DNA of 64,000 bases from CAMDHY01 sp046156265 (GTDB lineage: Bacteria > Pseudomonadota > Alphaproteobacteria > Rhizobiales > Segnochrobactraceae): the NCBI RefSeq assembly GCF_046156265.1, contig NZ_JAWDIR010000047.1, forward strand, positions 158,180 to 222,179. The letters run 5' to 3'. How positions within the stretch are numbered: position 1 is the stretch's first letter; each line of letters opens with the position of its first letter. Shown here piece by piece: positions 15,915-24,179 of this stretch. Both the position numbers and the translations under genes were made by a program. The notes beneath the pieces are model-generated. The model saw only the letters and a program-made list of their open reading frames with translations, was not told the DNA's origin and did no database searches.

Positions 15915-17102
15915 ATGCCGGCCGTCGAGTTCCAGAACATCGACATCATCTTCGGCAAGGAACAGGCGAAGGCGCTGTCGATGGTCGACGCGGGGGCGAC
16001 CCGCGACCAGATCCTCGCCGAGACCGGCGCCGTGCTGGGTGCTGCCGGCGTCAGCCTCGGCGTCGAGCGCGGCGAGATCTGCGTTCTGATGGGGCTTTCC
16101 GGCTCCGGCAAGTCGACGATCATGCGGGCGGTCAACCGGCTGAACACGGTCGCGCGCGGCGCCGTGCTGGTGGAACACGGCGGCAAGACCGTCGATGTCG
16201 TCAGCTGCGACGAGGCCACCCTGCGCGATCTGCGCATGCACACCGTCTCGATGGTGTTCCAGCAGTTCGCGCTGCTGCCGTGGCGGACGGTGCGCGAGAA
16301 CGTCGGCTTCGGACTCGAGCTGCGCGGCGTCGGCTCGGCCGAGCGCAAGCGCATCGTCGACGAGAAGCTCGCCCTCGTCGGCCTGTCGAACTGGGCCGAC
16401 AAGCACGCCCACGAGCTTTCCGGCGGTATGCAGCAGCGCGTCGGACTCGCCCGGGCCTTCGCCACCGACGCCGAGATCCTGTTGATGGACGAGCCGTTCT
16501 CGGCGCTCGACCCGCTCATCCGCGACAAGCTGCAGGACGAGCTCCTCGATCTGCAGTCGAAGCTGCGCAAGACCATCCTGTTCGTCAGCCACGATCTCGA
16601 CGAGGCGCTGAAGCTCGGCAACAAGATCGCCATTCTCGAGGGCGGCCGCATCGTCCAGTGCGGTACCGGCGAAGACATCCTGCTGCGCCCGGCGAACGAC
16701 TACGTCGCCGAGTTCGTCAAGCACATGAACCCGCTCAACGTGCTGCGCGGCACCTCGGTGATGACCCCGGCGGCCTCGCTGGTGCGCGAGGATGGCGCGG
16801 TGCTGGTCGACCGCGGCGGCCGCATCCGCGTCGCCGTCGACGCCGAGGACCGGCCGATCTCGGTTTCACTCGACGGCCGCGTCGGCACCATCGCGCACTG
16901 CGACCCCGAGGGAAACGTCACCGACGCCGTTCGCGCCGCCGAGGTGTTGATCGCCCCGGTCGACCTGTCGCTGAAGTCGGCGATCGTGCTGAAGCAGGAG
17001 ACGGCGCACCCGATCCTGCTGGTCGACCAGCTCGGCCGCCTCGCCGGTCTCTGCGGCGACGAGGAGATCTACCGCGGTCTGCTGCGGCGCGGGCAGAACT
17101 GA
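15915..17102 (+). CDS. choV: Choline ABC transporter ATP-binding protein
   Basis: The product has 395 residues, as in ProV/ChoV. Walker A is GLSGSGKST (near residue 58), the Q-loop is VFQQFALLPWRTV, the signature is LSGGMQQRVGLARAF and Walker B is ILLMDEPFSALD. The N-terminal FGKEQAKALSMVDAGATRDQI is characteristic of the choline/proline-betaine branch. The last 100 residues form a degenerate CBS-like regulatory part. It couples ATP hydrolysis to choline import with choX and choW. It ends three bases before the convergent mazF-like gene. Confidence 0.93.
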   Translation: MPAVEFQNIDIIFGKEQAKALSMVDAGATRDQILAETGAVLGAAGVSLGVERGEICVLMGLSGSGKSTIMRAVNRLNTVARGAVLVEHGGKTVDVVSCDEATLRDLRMHTVSMVFQQFALLPWRTVRENVGFGLELRGVGSAERKRIVDEKLALVGLSNWADKHAHELSGGMQQRVGLARAFATDAEILLMDEPFSALDPLIRDKLQDELLDLQSKLRKTILFVSHDLDEALKLGNKIAILEGGRIVQCGTGEDILLRPANDYVAEFVKHMNPLNVLRGTSVMTPAASLVREDGAVLVDRGGRIRVAVDAEDRPISVSLDGRVGTIAHCDPEGNVTDAVRAAEVLIAPVDLSLKSAIVLKQETAHPILLVDQLGRLAGLCGDEEIYRGLLRRGQN

Positions 17103-17105
17103 GGA

Positions 17106-17456
17106 TCAGCCGGCGCTCGTTGGGCCGGTGCCAGCGAGGCCGAGGAAGACGATTGCCGCCTGGCTCAGACGGGAGAGGTCGTCTGCGTCGAGCTGCCCGA
17201 TCTTCTGACCGAGGCGCGCGCGTGGCACGGTCGTGATCTTGTCCACCATCAGCCGGCTCGGCTGGCGCAGGCCGTTCCGATCGTCGGGCTCGACGAGAAG
17301 CCGCAGGAACGGCGCATCGAGCGGATCCGACGTGAATGCGCAGATCGTGACCGATGCCGTCGCCGCGAAGGCGTCGTCCTGCAGGACGACGGCCGGGCGA
17401 GGCTTTCCGGTGTAGTCGCCGGCCGCGGCGACCGTCCAGATTTCGCCTCGCCTCAT
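17106..17456 (-). CDS. MazF/PemK-type endoribonuclease toxin
   Basis: The product has 116 residues, typical MazF size. It opens with MRRGEIWTVAAAGDYTGKPR and continues with PAVVLQDDAF and a TICAFTSDPLDAPFLRLLVE block, the conserved fold of mRNA-cleaving MazF/PemK toxins with the basic and Thr residues in place. The antitoxin gene ends inside its start (ATGA overlap at 17453-17456), the normal order and coupling for this system. It acts in the cytoplasm when the antitoxin is lost. The pair lies convergent to choV with a three-base gap, a compact insertion site. Confidence 0.85.
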   Translation of the reverse strand: MRRGEIWTVAAAGDYTGKPRPAVVLQDDAFAATASVTICAFTSDPLDAPFLRLLVEPDDRNGLRQPSRLMVDKITTVPRARLGQKIGQLDADDLSRLSQAAIVFLGLAGTGPTSAG

Positions 17457-17662
17457 GTCCCGGAAAAATCCGACACCGCGTCGATGAACGCCTGGTCCTC
17501 GCGCTCGGACGGGCTCCTCGCGACGGCTTCGGACTGCCGTCTTGCCTCCGCTCGAAAGGCGTCGGTGCGCGTGTCGGGCAGCCAGATCTGCACCAGCCGC
17601 AGGCCCTGCGCACGCCGTCGCTGCCGGTGCGCCTCCACCCTTGGCCTCGAAGGCGCCGTCAT
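17453..17662 (-). CDS. MazE-family antitoxin (DUF3018-like)
   Basis: The product has 69 residues. The central LRLVQIWLPDTRTDAFRAEA resembles the DUF3018 antitoxins that pair with MazF in alphaproteobacteria. The basic N-terminus (RPRVEAHRQRRRAQG) is likely the DNA-binding part, and the acidic C-terminus (SEREDQAFIDAVSDF) is likely the toxin-binding tail. A perfect 12-base palindrome 18 bases upstream of the ATG fits autoregulation. Confidence 0.8.
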   Translation of the reverse strand: MTAPSRPRVEAHRQRRRAQGLRLVQIWLPDTRTDAFRAEARRQSEAVARSPSEREDQAFIDAVSDFSGT

Positions 17663-17680
17663 GTCGCCGCTCCGCTCTGC

Positions 17681-17692
17681 GTTACATGTAAC
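17681..17692. promoter_or_regulatory. Probable operator of the MazEF-like pair
   Basis: GTTACATGTAAC is a perfect palindrome just upstream of the antitoxin start (17662). It lies in a short AT-rich spot in otherwise GC-rich DNA, as expected for the autoregulated promoter. Confidence 0.6.
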
Positions 17693-17730
17693 ATAGTCGG
17701 GCGCTCGCAGCCGGGCAAGTCACGCCACCG

Positions 17731-18060
17731 TCAGAACATGAACACGCCGCCGAGCCAGACGATCGCCAGCGCCCGCGCGCCCGTCGTCAGCACCGCGTGG
17801 CCCGTGCCGGAGGCCCGCCAGACCGCGGCGCACAGGAACAGGTTGTAGGGGAGCGGCACCAGGAAGGCGGCGAGTGCCGCCCAGTCCGGGGCGTCGTGGG
17901 CGATCAGCGTCAGCGCGATGCCGCCCGCGCACAGGTTGAGCAGCGTCCCCCAGACCAGCATGTCGACGAGAAGCACGCGCCGCAGCGGGCTTTCGGCACG
18001 CCAGAGGCGCCGGAAGTGGCTGGGCACCGGCTGCAGCGCGGCGAGACTCGGCACGCTCAC
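17731..18060 (-). CDS. Small membrane protein next to the CorC-like gene
   Basis: The product has 109 residues from a GTG that overlaps the CorC-like stop by four bases (GTGA), so it is co-translated. Three hydrophobic segments (VLLVDMLVWGTLLNLCAGG, WAALAAFLVPLPYNLFLCAA, ARALAIVWLGGVFMF) predict an inner-membrane protein. No known function. The N-terminus SVPSLAALQPVPSHFRRLWR is basic and probably cytoplasmic. Its tight coupling to the CorC-like gene suggests it works with it. Confidence 0.7.
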   Translation of the reverse strand: MSVPSLAALQPVPSHFRRLWRAESPLRRVLLVDMLVWGTLLNLCAGGIALTLIAHDAPDWAALAAFLVPLPYNLFLCAAVWRASGTGHAVLTTGARALAIVWLGGVFMF

Positions 18061-19352
18061 GTCTCCTCCGCGGCCGCGACCTGAACCAGCAGCTTGTCGA
18101 TCCGCCGGCCATCCATGTCGACGATCTCGAAGCGGTAGCCGGCGTGCTCGAACCAGTCGCCGGCCGCCGGGATGCGGCCGAGCTTCTCGAGCGCCAGGCC
18201 GGCGACGGTGTGATAGTCGCCGCCGCCGATGCCGCGCACGCCGAGCCGGTCGCGGAACTCGTCGACCGGCGTCAGCCCGTCGACGAGCCAGGAGCCGTCG
18301 GCGCGCTCGACGATGTCGGGGTCCTCCGCCTCGTGCGCCTCCGGCAGGTCGCCGGCGATCGTCTCCAGCACGTCGGTGGGCGTGACGATGCCCTCGGTGG
18401 TGCCGTACTCGTCGACGACGACGATCATATGGGCGCCGCTCGCCTTGAACTGGTCGATCAGGTTCAGCACCGGTGTCTGTTCCGGCACGGCCACGAGCGG
18501 CTGCATGAGGGCCCCGAGATCGAGCGGGCGGCCCTCCATGACGGCGGCCAGCATCGCCTTGGTGTGGACGACGCCGACCGCCTCGTCGACGGTGCCATCG
18601 CAGACGAGCAGTCGGGAGTGCGAGTGGGCGCACAGCACCCGCGCGATCTCCTCGCGGGGGGCGTTGCGGTCGAGCCAGACGATCTCGTTGCGCGGCGTCA
18701 TCAGGGCGCGGACGTTGCGATCGGCAAGGCGGAGCACGCCCTCGATCATCGCCCTTTCCTCGACGGCGAACACGCCCGTCTCGGCGCCCTCGGCGATGAG
18801 GGCTCGCACCTCCTCCTCGGACACCGTCTCGTCGCCTTGCGACCGGCGGCCGAACAGGAGCAGGATCGCCTCCGTCGAGGTGCGCAGCAGCCAGACGATC
18901 GGTGCGGCCACCTTCGACAGCAGCGTCATCGGCCCCGCCACGACGGTGGCGACCGCTTCCGGGTTGGCGAGCGCCAGCCGCTTCGGCACGAGCTCGCCGA
19001 TGACGAGCGACAGATAGGTAATGCAGACCACGACGACGAAGAAGGCGATCTCCGGCCCGCGGGTGCCGATCGCCGGGACGTCGGAAAGCACGTGGCCGAG
19101 GCGGTCGGCGAGGGTGGCGCCGGAGAAGGCGCCGGCGAAGATGCCGACCAGCGTGATGCCGATCTGCACCGTCGAGAGGAAGCGGCTCGGGTCCTCCTTC
19201 AGCCGGAGCGCGGCGCGGGCGCCGCGGCTGCCGTCGGCGGCCATCCCCTCCAGCCGCGCCTTGCGGGCCGAGACGACGGCGAGCTCCGACATCGCCAGCA
19301 CGCCGTTGACGAACGTGAGGGCGAAGACGACGGCGATCTCGAAGAACAACAT
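18057..19352 (-). CDS. CNNM/CorC-type transporter with CBS domains
   Basis: The product has 431 residues. A DUF21/CNNM membrane domain (residues about 1-190) holds the GELVPKRLALANPE motif. Two CBS domains follow (ALMTPRNEIVWLDRN, HMIVVVDEYGTTEGIVTPTD), and a CorC_HlyC C-terminal domain ends with GDWFEHAGYRFEIVDMDGRR. Members are linked to Mg2+/Co2+ efflux or to membrane stress, not to haemolysin as older names say. The start at MLFFEIAVVF was chosen because residues upstream are not membrane-like. The next gene begins inside its stop codon. Confidence 0.9.
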   Translation of the reverse strand: MLFFEIAVVFALTFVNGVLAMSELAVVSARKARLEGMAADGSRGARAALRLKEDPSRFLSTVQIGITLVGIFAGAFSGATLADRLGHVLSDVPAIGTRGPEIAFFVVVVCITYLSLVIGELVPKRLALANPEAVATVVAGPMTLLSKVAAPIVWLLRTSTEAILLLFGRRSQGDETVSEEEVRALIAEGAETGVFAVEERAMIEGVLRLADRNVRALMTPRNEIVWLDRNAPREEIARVLCAHSHSRLLVCDGTVDEAVGVVHTKAMLAAVMEGRPLDLGALMQPLVAVPEQTPVLNLIDQFKASGAHMIVVVDEYGTTEGIVTPTDVLETIAGDLPEAHEAEDPDIVERADGSWLVDGLTPVDEFRDRLGVRGIGGGDYHTVAGLALEKLGRIPAAGDWFEHAGYRFEIVDMDGRRIDKLLVQVAAAEET

Positions 19353-19451
19353 GGTGTGTGAGGGGCCTGGTGGTGGCGCGGAGGCTAGTATGGGGTCTGC
19401 GGGCGGCAGGTGCAAAAAGCCGCCGCCGCGGCCCCGGCTCTCGCGGCCGCG

Positions 19452-20504
19452 TCAGGGTGGCGCGTCGGCCGGGCCCTCGCCGCGGGCGAGCGCGCGCACC
19501 ACCGGGCTCGCGACCCGGTAGGCGGCCTCGATGGCGGCGTCGTAGGCGGAGAAGCTGGTCTCGTCGGCGTTCTGTGCCAGGTGCTCGGCGGCGGTCTCGC
19601 CGCGACGGGGAAGCGTGTGGTTGCTGGCGGCGCGCAGCACCAGCACGCGGTCGCGGTCGACCTTGCCGGCGCGGGCGAGCTGCGTCAGGGCCGTCAGCGT
19701 GCCGGTGTCCTCCATCGCCGAGGTGGTGAAGTCGCCGCGGCCCTCGGTCCAGTAGCGCACCCAGCGCCCGGCCCAGCGGTTGAGGCGCTTGCCGGTCCAG
19801 AAGGTCGAGCCGGACAGCGTGTCGCCACGCATCACCCGCGGTGGCGTCTGGGAGGCCGGATAGTCCTCGTAGCCGCGCCGCGCCCGGCGGAGCGCACGGT
19901 CGTCGGCAAGGCGGATGTTGCGCGTCTCGCGGAAGGCCCAGGCGACGAGGCTCTCCTTCAGCTTGAACACCGAGCGGGTCGCCCCGGTCGGCGGCCGCGG
20001 CTCCTGGTAGGGCTCGGTCCGGCCGAGCGGCACGTAGCCGGTCGTCCAGTCGGCCGGGATCTCGCGGGCGTCGATCTCGTAGGCGAGGTCGGCGTCGACC
20101 ACCCAGCGCGCCCACGCCGCCGAGCCGACCGACATCCGCTCCGGATTGCCGCCGGCGATGCCGGCCACCACCCAGTAGGCCTGGGAGAGGTCGAAGCGCG
20201 GGTCCATGCCGAGACCGGTGATCGAGGCGCTCGCATGGGCCGTGCCCTCGCCGGTGACGATCGCCAGCACGCCGAGGTCGGGATTGTAGCGCAGGCGGTG
20301 GTTGCCCTGCGGGAACGGCAGGACCTCGGGGAGCGGCAGGCGCTCGGTCCAGAGCTGCAGTTCGCCGGGGATGTCGCCCTTGTCCTTGCCGATCTCGAAG
20401 GCGGTGACGACCACGACCTTGATGGGGATCGGCGGGTCGGCGGCCCTGGCCGGACTAACGACGAGGGCTGTGGCGAGCAGGAGGGCGGGGATCACGTGGC
20501 GCAT
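19452..20504 (-). CDS. Purine nucleoside permease (NUP family), exported
   Basis: The product has 350 residues with an N-terminal signal peptide (MRHVIPALLLATALVV, cleavage ARA-AD). The family relates to nucleoside phosphorylase folds and to yeast NUP. Motifs seen are IPIKVVVVTAFEIGKDKGDI, GVLAIVTGEGTAHASASI and WVVAGIAGGNPERMSVGS. In bacteria its activity is not well tested. It is probably periplasmic and handles purine nucleosides. Its position before preT suggests a link with nucleobase salvage, but it lies on the opposite strand. Confidence 0.85.
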   Translation of the reverse strand: MRHVIPALLLATALVVSPARAADPPIPIKVVVVTAFEIGKDKGDIPGELQLWTERLPLPEVLPFPQGNHRLRYNPDLGVLAIVTGEGTAHASASITGLGMDPRFDLSQAYWVVAGIAGGNPERMSVGSAAWARWVVDADLAYEIDAREIPADWTTGYVPLGRTEPYQEPRPPTGATRSVFKLKESLVAWAFRETRNIRLADDRALRRARRGYEDYPASQTPPRVMRGDTLSGSTFWTGKRLNRWAGRWVRYWTEGRGDFTTSAMEDTGTLTALTQLARAGKVDRDRVLVLRAASNHTLPRRGETAAEHLAQNADETSFSAYDAAIEAAYRVASPVVRALARGEGPADAPP

Positions 20505-20600
20505 CGCCCCTCTATAGGGGCGCCCGGCGCGATTGTCCCGCCATCGCCACGTCGCAACCACTTTGGAACGCCTCTCATCCGTTGACAGCGGCGAGACGGT

Positions 20601-20616
20601 TTGATCAGATGGTCAA
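20601..20616. promoter_or_regulatory. RutR-type operator upstream of preT
   Basis: TTGATCAGATGGTCAA matches the RutR palindrome TTGACCANNTGGTCAA at 13 of 14 fixed positions. It lies about 110 bases upstream of preT and about 100 bases upstream of the divergent nucleoside-permease gene, so either could be controlled. Confidence 0.75.
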
Positions 20617-20726
20617 AATTTCAGCCTGACGCCGCAACGGGCAGTGCCCGCGGGCGGGGCTCACCGAAGACACCCAGAGGGCGTCGCCGAATCCGAAAAC
20701 GGACGGGACGCGGTGGAGACGATGGC

Positions 20727-22091
20727 ATGACGGCAGCACCGGACATCCGGGGCGGACGCCTGGCGTCCGCCGAGTACGCGGTCAATTTCGCCGACCTGCA
20801 TCCGGCACAGACGCCGCACGAGGCGCGGCTCGCCGCCGAGCGGTGCCTGTTCTGCTACGACGCACCCTGCCAGACGGCGTGCCCGACCTCGATCGACATT
20901 CCCCTGTTCATCCGCCAGATCGCCACCGGCAACCGGCTCGGCTCGGCGAAGACGATCCTCTCGGCCAATCCGCTGGGTGCCATGTGCGCCCGCGTCTGCC
21001 CGACCGAGACGCTCTGCGAGGAGGCGTGCGTGCGCAATGCCGACGCCGACGAGCCGGTGGAGATCGGCCGGCTGCAGCGCTACGCCACCGACCTCGTCAT
21101 CGACGAGATGCGGCCGATCTTCCGCCGCGCGGCGCCGACCGGCCGCAAGATCGCCGTCGTCGGCGCCGGCCCGGCCGGCCTCGCCTGCGCCCATGGCCTG
21201 GCGCTCGCCGGCCACGAGGTGACGATCTTCGACGCGCGGGAGAAGGCCGGGGGCCTGAACGAGTATGGCATCGCCTCCTACAAGGCGACCGGCGACATCG
21301 CCCAGCGCGAGGTTGACTGGCTCCTGTCGGTCGGCGGCATCACGGTCGAGACCGGCAAGGCGCTCGGCCGCGACGTGACGCTCGCGGGCCTGCGGGCCGA
21401 ATACGACGCGGTCTTCCTCGGGCTCGGCCTGCAGGGCGTCAATCACCTCGGCTTCCACGACGGCGGCATCTCCGGCGTGGTCGATGCGATCGACTTCATC
21501 GCCCGCCTCCGCCAGGCGCAGGCGGACGGCCGCCTCGACACGGTGCCGGTCGGCCGCCGCGTCGTCGTCATCGGCGGCGGCATGACGGCGATCGACGCCG
21601 CCGTGCAGGCGAAGAAGCTCGGCGCCGAAGAGGTGACGATCGTCTACCGCCGTGGACCGGCGGAGATGGGCGCGAGCCGCTTCGAGCAGGAACTGGCGCT
21701 GACCCACGGCGTCACCATCCGCCACTACGCCCGCGTCGTCGAACTCGAGGACCGGGACGGCCAGCTGCACGCCGTCCACGTCGCCGTCACCGGCGTCGAC
21801 GGCGGCCACGTCTATGACACCAACGAGCGCTTCGAGCTGTCCGCCGACATGCTGCTGAAGGCGATCGGCCAGACCTTCCTGCCCGAGGTGCTCGGCCACG
21901 ATCTCGAGCTCGCCCACGGCCGCATCGTCATCGACGACGAGCGCCGCACCTCGCTGCCGGACGTCTTCGCCGGCGGGGACTGCGTCGCCGCCGGCTCCGA
22001 CCTCACCGTCGTGGCGGTCGAGGACGGCAAGCAGGCGGCCCGCGCCATCGACCGGCAGCTGCGCGGCGGCATGGAAATTGTGGCTGCTTAA
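20727..22091 (+). CDS. preT: NAD-dependent dihydropyrimidine dehydrogenase subunit PreT
   Basis: The product (454 residues) is the FAD/NAD subunit that, with PreA, reduces uracil and thymine. The N-terminal iron-sulfur part has AERCLFCYDAPCQTACPT and MCARVCPTETLCEEACVRN. An FAD fold follows (KIAVVGAGPAGLACAHGLAL), then an NAD(P) fold (RRVVVIGGGMTAIDAAVQA), and the C-terminal FAD motif is LPDVFAGGDCVAAGSDLTVV. The ATG at 20727 is preceded by GGAG. Its stop is immediately followed by the start of an unrelated AT-rich gene instead of preA, which normally follows directly. A RutR-like site precedes it, as expected for pyrimidine control. Confidence 0.93.
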   Translation: MTAAPDIRGGRLASAEYAVNFADLHPAQTPHEARLAAERCLFCYDAPCQTACPTSIDIPLFIRQIATGNRLGSAKTILSANPLGAMCARVCPTETLCEEACVRNADADEPVEIGRLQRYATDLVIDEMRPIFRRAAPTGRKIAVVGAGPAGLACAHGLALAGHEVTIFDAREKAGGLNEYGIASYKATGDIAQREVDWLLSVGGITVETGKALGRDVTLAGLRAEYDAVFLGLGLQGVNHLGFHDGGISGVVDAIDFIARLRQAQADGRLDTVPVGRRVVVIGGGMTAIDAAVQAKKLGAEEVTIVYRRGPAEMGASRFEQELALTHGVTIRHYARVVELEDRDGQLHAVHVAVTGVDGGHVYDTNERFELSADMLLKAIGQTFLPEVLGHDLELAHGRIVIDDERRTSLPDVFAGGDCVAAGSDLTVVAVEDGKQAARAIDRQLRGGMEIVAA

Positions 22092-22667
22092 ATGCAGGTT
22101 CTGGCACTCAATCGAAAGTGGGCCGAGGACGACGATCTGCTTTCGTCGGACTTTAGTTTGGCCGGGAGTGTAGCGCCGCCGTCCTTTGACGTTCAGCTAG
22201 TGGATGCTGGCCTTGGAGCCTCATTGCCGACGATTTTGTTCAGCTGCGCGAATGCTGCGGCGTTGGCTCTTGCAATTTTTTCCGCTCCCAAGACAATTAA
22301 AGAAAATTGGCCGGAATGGAAGTCGATTTATGATAGTATCACTAGCAAGGTGTCATCGATTTATGATGAATATAGTATAGATAGGGATTCCGCAGCGATT
22401 ATCGCTATTCATGAGGTGTTTGAGCTGACTGCGGGCGCGGGGGATCTGTTTGTTGATTTCGTGCTGCGCCACTATAGCGATTTGTCTACCGGCTATGAGG
22501 ATGTTTCTATCGTAAAAGTTGTGATAGCAGATAGCGGTGTCGAAGGTAATATTCAGGCATCAAGGCAAGTAAGATGTCGATATATTGTCGGTGTGTCAGC
22601 GGAAGTTTCGAGATACACTGTTTTAGTTGAGAAGACGGGCTTGGTGTCATTCTGCAGGCTGATATAA
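22092..22667 (+). CDS. AT-rich orphan gene between preT and preA
   Basis: The frame encodes 191 residues and begins at the ATG that directly follows the preT stop. I do not recognise it. There is one hydrophobic stretch at about residues 43-66 (LPTILFSCANAAALALAIF), then a charged segment (KTIKENWPEWKSIYDSI) and a C-terminal half that looks alpha/beta. The GC content is far lower than its neighbours: lines I counted had 32-55 percent GC, and codons such as ATA, TTA and AGT are frequent. This indicates recent transfer or an insertion. The last preT codons also turn AT-rich. No Shine-Dalgarno sequence is evident, so expression may depend on coupling to preT. It could be a membrane or effector-like protein, but nothing firm can be said. 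Confidence 0.6.
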   Translation: MQVLALNRKWAEDDDLLSSDFSLAGSVAPPSFDVQLVDAGLGASLPTILFSCANAAALALAIFSAPKTIKENWPEWKSIYDSITSKVSSIYDEYSIDRDSAAIIAIHEVFELTAGAGDLFVDFVLRHYSDLSTGYEDVSIVKVVIADSGVEGNIQASRQVRCRYIVGVSAEVSRYTVLVEKTGLVSFCRLI

Positions 22668-22681
22668 GGGAGAGCGCCAAA

Positions 22682-23992
22682 ATGGCCGATCTGTCCGTCA
22701 CCTTCGCCGGCATCCGCTCGCCGAACCCGTTCTGGCTCGCCTCGGCGCCGCCGACCGACAAGGCCTACAACGTCGAGCGCGCCTTCGAGGCGGGCTGGGG
22801 CGGCGTCGTCTGGAAGACGCTCGGCGAGGAGGGGCCGCCGATCGTCAACGTCTCCGGCCCGCGCTACGGCGCCATCCACGGGCCGGACCGGCGCGTCATC
22901 GGCTTCAACAACATCGAGCTCATCACCGACCGGCCGCTCGAGGTGAACCTCGCCGAGATCGCCGCCGTGAAGCGGCGCTGGCCGGACCGGGCGATGGTCG
23001 TCTCGCTGATGGTGCCGTGCGAGGAGGTCGCGTGGAAGCGCATCCTGCCGCGCGTCGAGGACACCGGCGCCGACGGCATCGAGCTCAACTTCGGCTGTCC
23101 GCACGGCATGTCCGAGCGCGGCATGGGCGCGGCCGTCGGCCAGGTGCCCGAGTACGTGCAGATGGTGACGGAGTGGTGCAAGCTGCACTCGCGGCTGCCG
23201 GTCATCGTCAAGCTGACGCCGAACGTCACCGACGTCCGCAACCCCGCTCAGGCGGCGGTGCGCGGCGGCGCCGACGCCGTCTCGCTCATCAACACCGTCA
23301 ATTCCATCATGGGCGTCGACCTCGACGCGATGGCGCCGAACCCGCACACCGACGGCAAGGCGACGCACGGCGGCATGTGCGGCCCGGCGGTGAAGCCGAT
23401 CGCGCTCCACATGGTCGCCGACATCGCCCGCTCGCGCGGCACCGCCGGCATCCCGATCTCCGGCATCGGTGGCATCGAGACCTGGCGCGACGCAGCCGAG
23501 TTCATCTCGCTCGGCTGCGGCACCGTGCAGGTCTGCACCGCGGCGATGGTCTACGGATTCAAGATCGTCCAGGAGATGATCTCCGGCCTCGAGACCTTCA
23601 TGGACGAGAAGGGCTACGCCACCATCGAGGACTTCCGCGGCCGCGCCGTGCCGAACGTCACCGACTGGCAGCACCTCAACCTGCACTACGCCGTCAAGGC
23701 GCGGATCGACCAGGACCTCTGCATCAAGTGCGGTCGCTGCCACATCGCCTGCGAGGACACCTCGCACCAGGCGATCACGTCGCAAAAGGACGGCGTGCGC
23801 CACTTCGAGGTGATCGACGAGGAGTGCGTCGGCTGCAACCTCTGCGCCACGGTCTGCCCGATCGAGCACTGCATCGAGATGGTGCCGCTGATGAACGAGG
23901 TCGACCGCCGCACCGGCCGTCTCGTCGACGGCTCCCACCTCGACTGGACAAGGCACCCCAACAACCCGGCGGTCCGCGAGGCGGCTGAGTGA
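22682..23992 (+). CDS. preA: NAD-dependent dihydropyrimidine dehydrogenase subunit PreA
   Basis: The product (436 residues) is the FMN/iron-sulfur catalytic subunit that acts with PreT in the first step of reductive uracil/thymine breakdown. The TIM-barrel starts LSVTFAGIRSPNPFWLASAP. The active-site region is ELNFGCPHGMSERGMG, and VKLTPNVTDVRNPAQAA and ISGIGGIETWRDAAEF are FMN contacts. Two ferredoxin motifs close the protein (CIKCGRCHIACEDTSHQAI and CVGCNLCATVCPIEHCIEM). A Shine-Dalgarno-like GGGAGA stands before the ATG. It is separated from preT by the AT-rich insert, but likely remains in the same transcript. Confidence 0.95.
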   Translation: MADLSVTFAGIRSPNPFWLASAPPTDKAYNVERAFEAGWGGVVWKTLGEEGPPIVNVSGPRYGAIHGPDRRVIGFNNIELITDRPLEVNLAEIAAVKRRWPDRAMVVSLMVPCEEVAWKRILPRVEDTGADGIELNFGCPHGMSERGMGAAVGQVPEYVQMVTEWCKLHSRLPVIVKLTPNVTDVRNPAQAAVRGGADAVSLINTVNSIMGVDLDAMAPNPHTDGKATHGGMCGPAVKPIALHMVADIARSRGTAGIPISGIGGIETWRDAAEFISLGCGTVQVCTAAMVYGFKIVQEMISGLETFMDEKGYATIEDFRGRAVPNVTDWQHLNLHYAVKARIDQDLCIKCGRCHIACEDTSHQAITSQKDGVRHFEVIDEECVGCNLCATVCPIEHCIEMVPLMNEVDRRTGRLVDGSHLDWTRHPNNPAVREAAE

Positions 23993-24000
23993 AGTTTTCT

Positions 24001-24157
24001 TGTCCTCCCCCTGCCAGGGGGGAGGACAGCCGGCGGAGCCGGCAGGTGGGGGCCCGTCAATCCGGATGACTACCTCGGCCGTCGTGCTCCGGATTGACAG
24101 GCCCCACCCTGACCGCTGCGCGGTCTGTCCCTCCCCCTGGCAGGGGAGGGACGCTCC
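24001..24157. repeat. Inverted palindromic repeat pair after preA
   Basis: The left arm (about 24001-24060) has CCCCCTGCCAGGGGGG and GCCGGCGGAGCCGGC. The right arm (about 24099-24157) has CCCTGACCGCTGCGCGGTC and CCCCCTGGCAGGGG. They face each other as at 92-335 and lie between the convergent preA and rutR genes, where they could end both transcripts. Confidence 0.85.
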
Positions 24158-24179
24158 ACCACCAGCGTGGAGGGACGCG

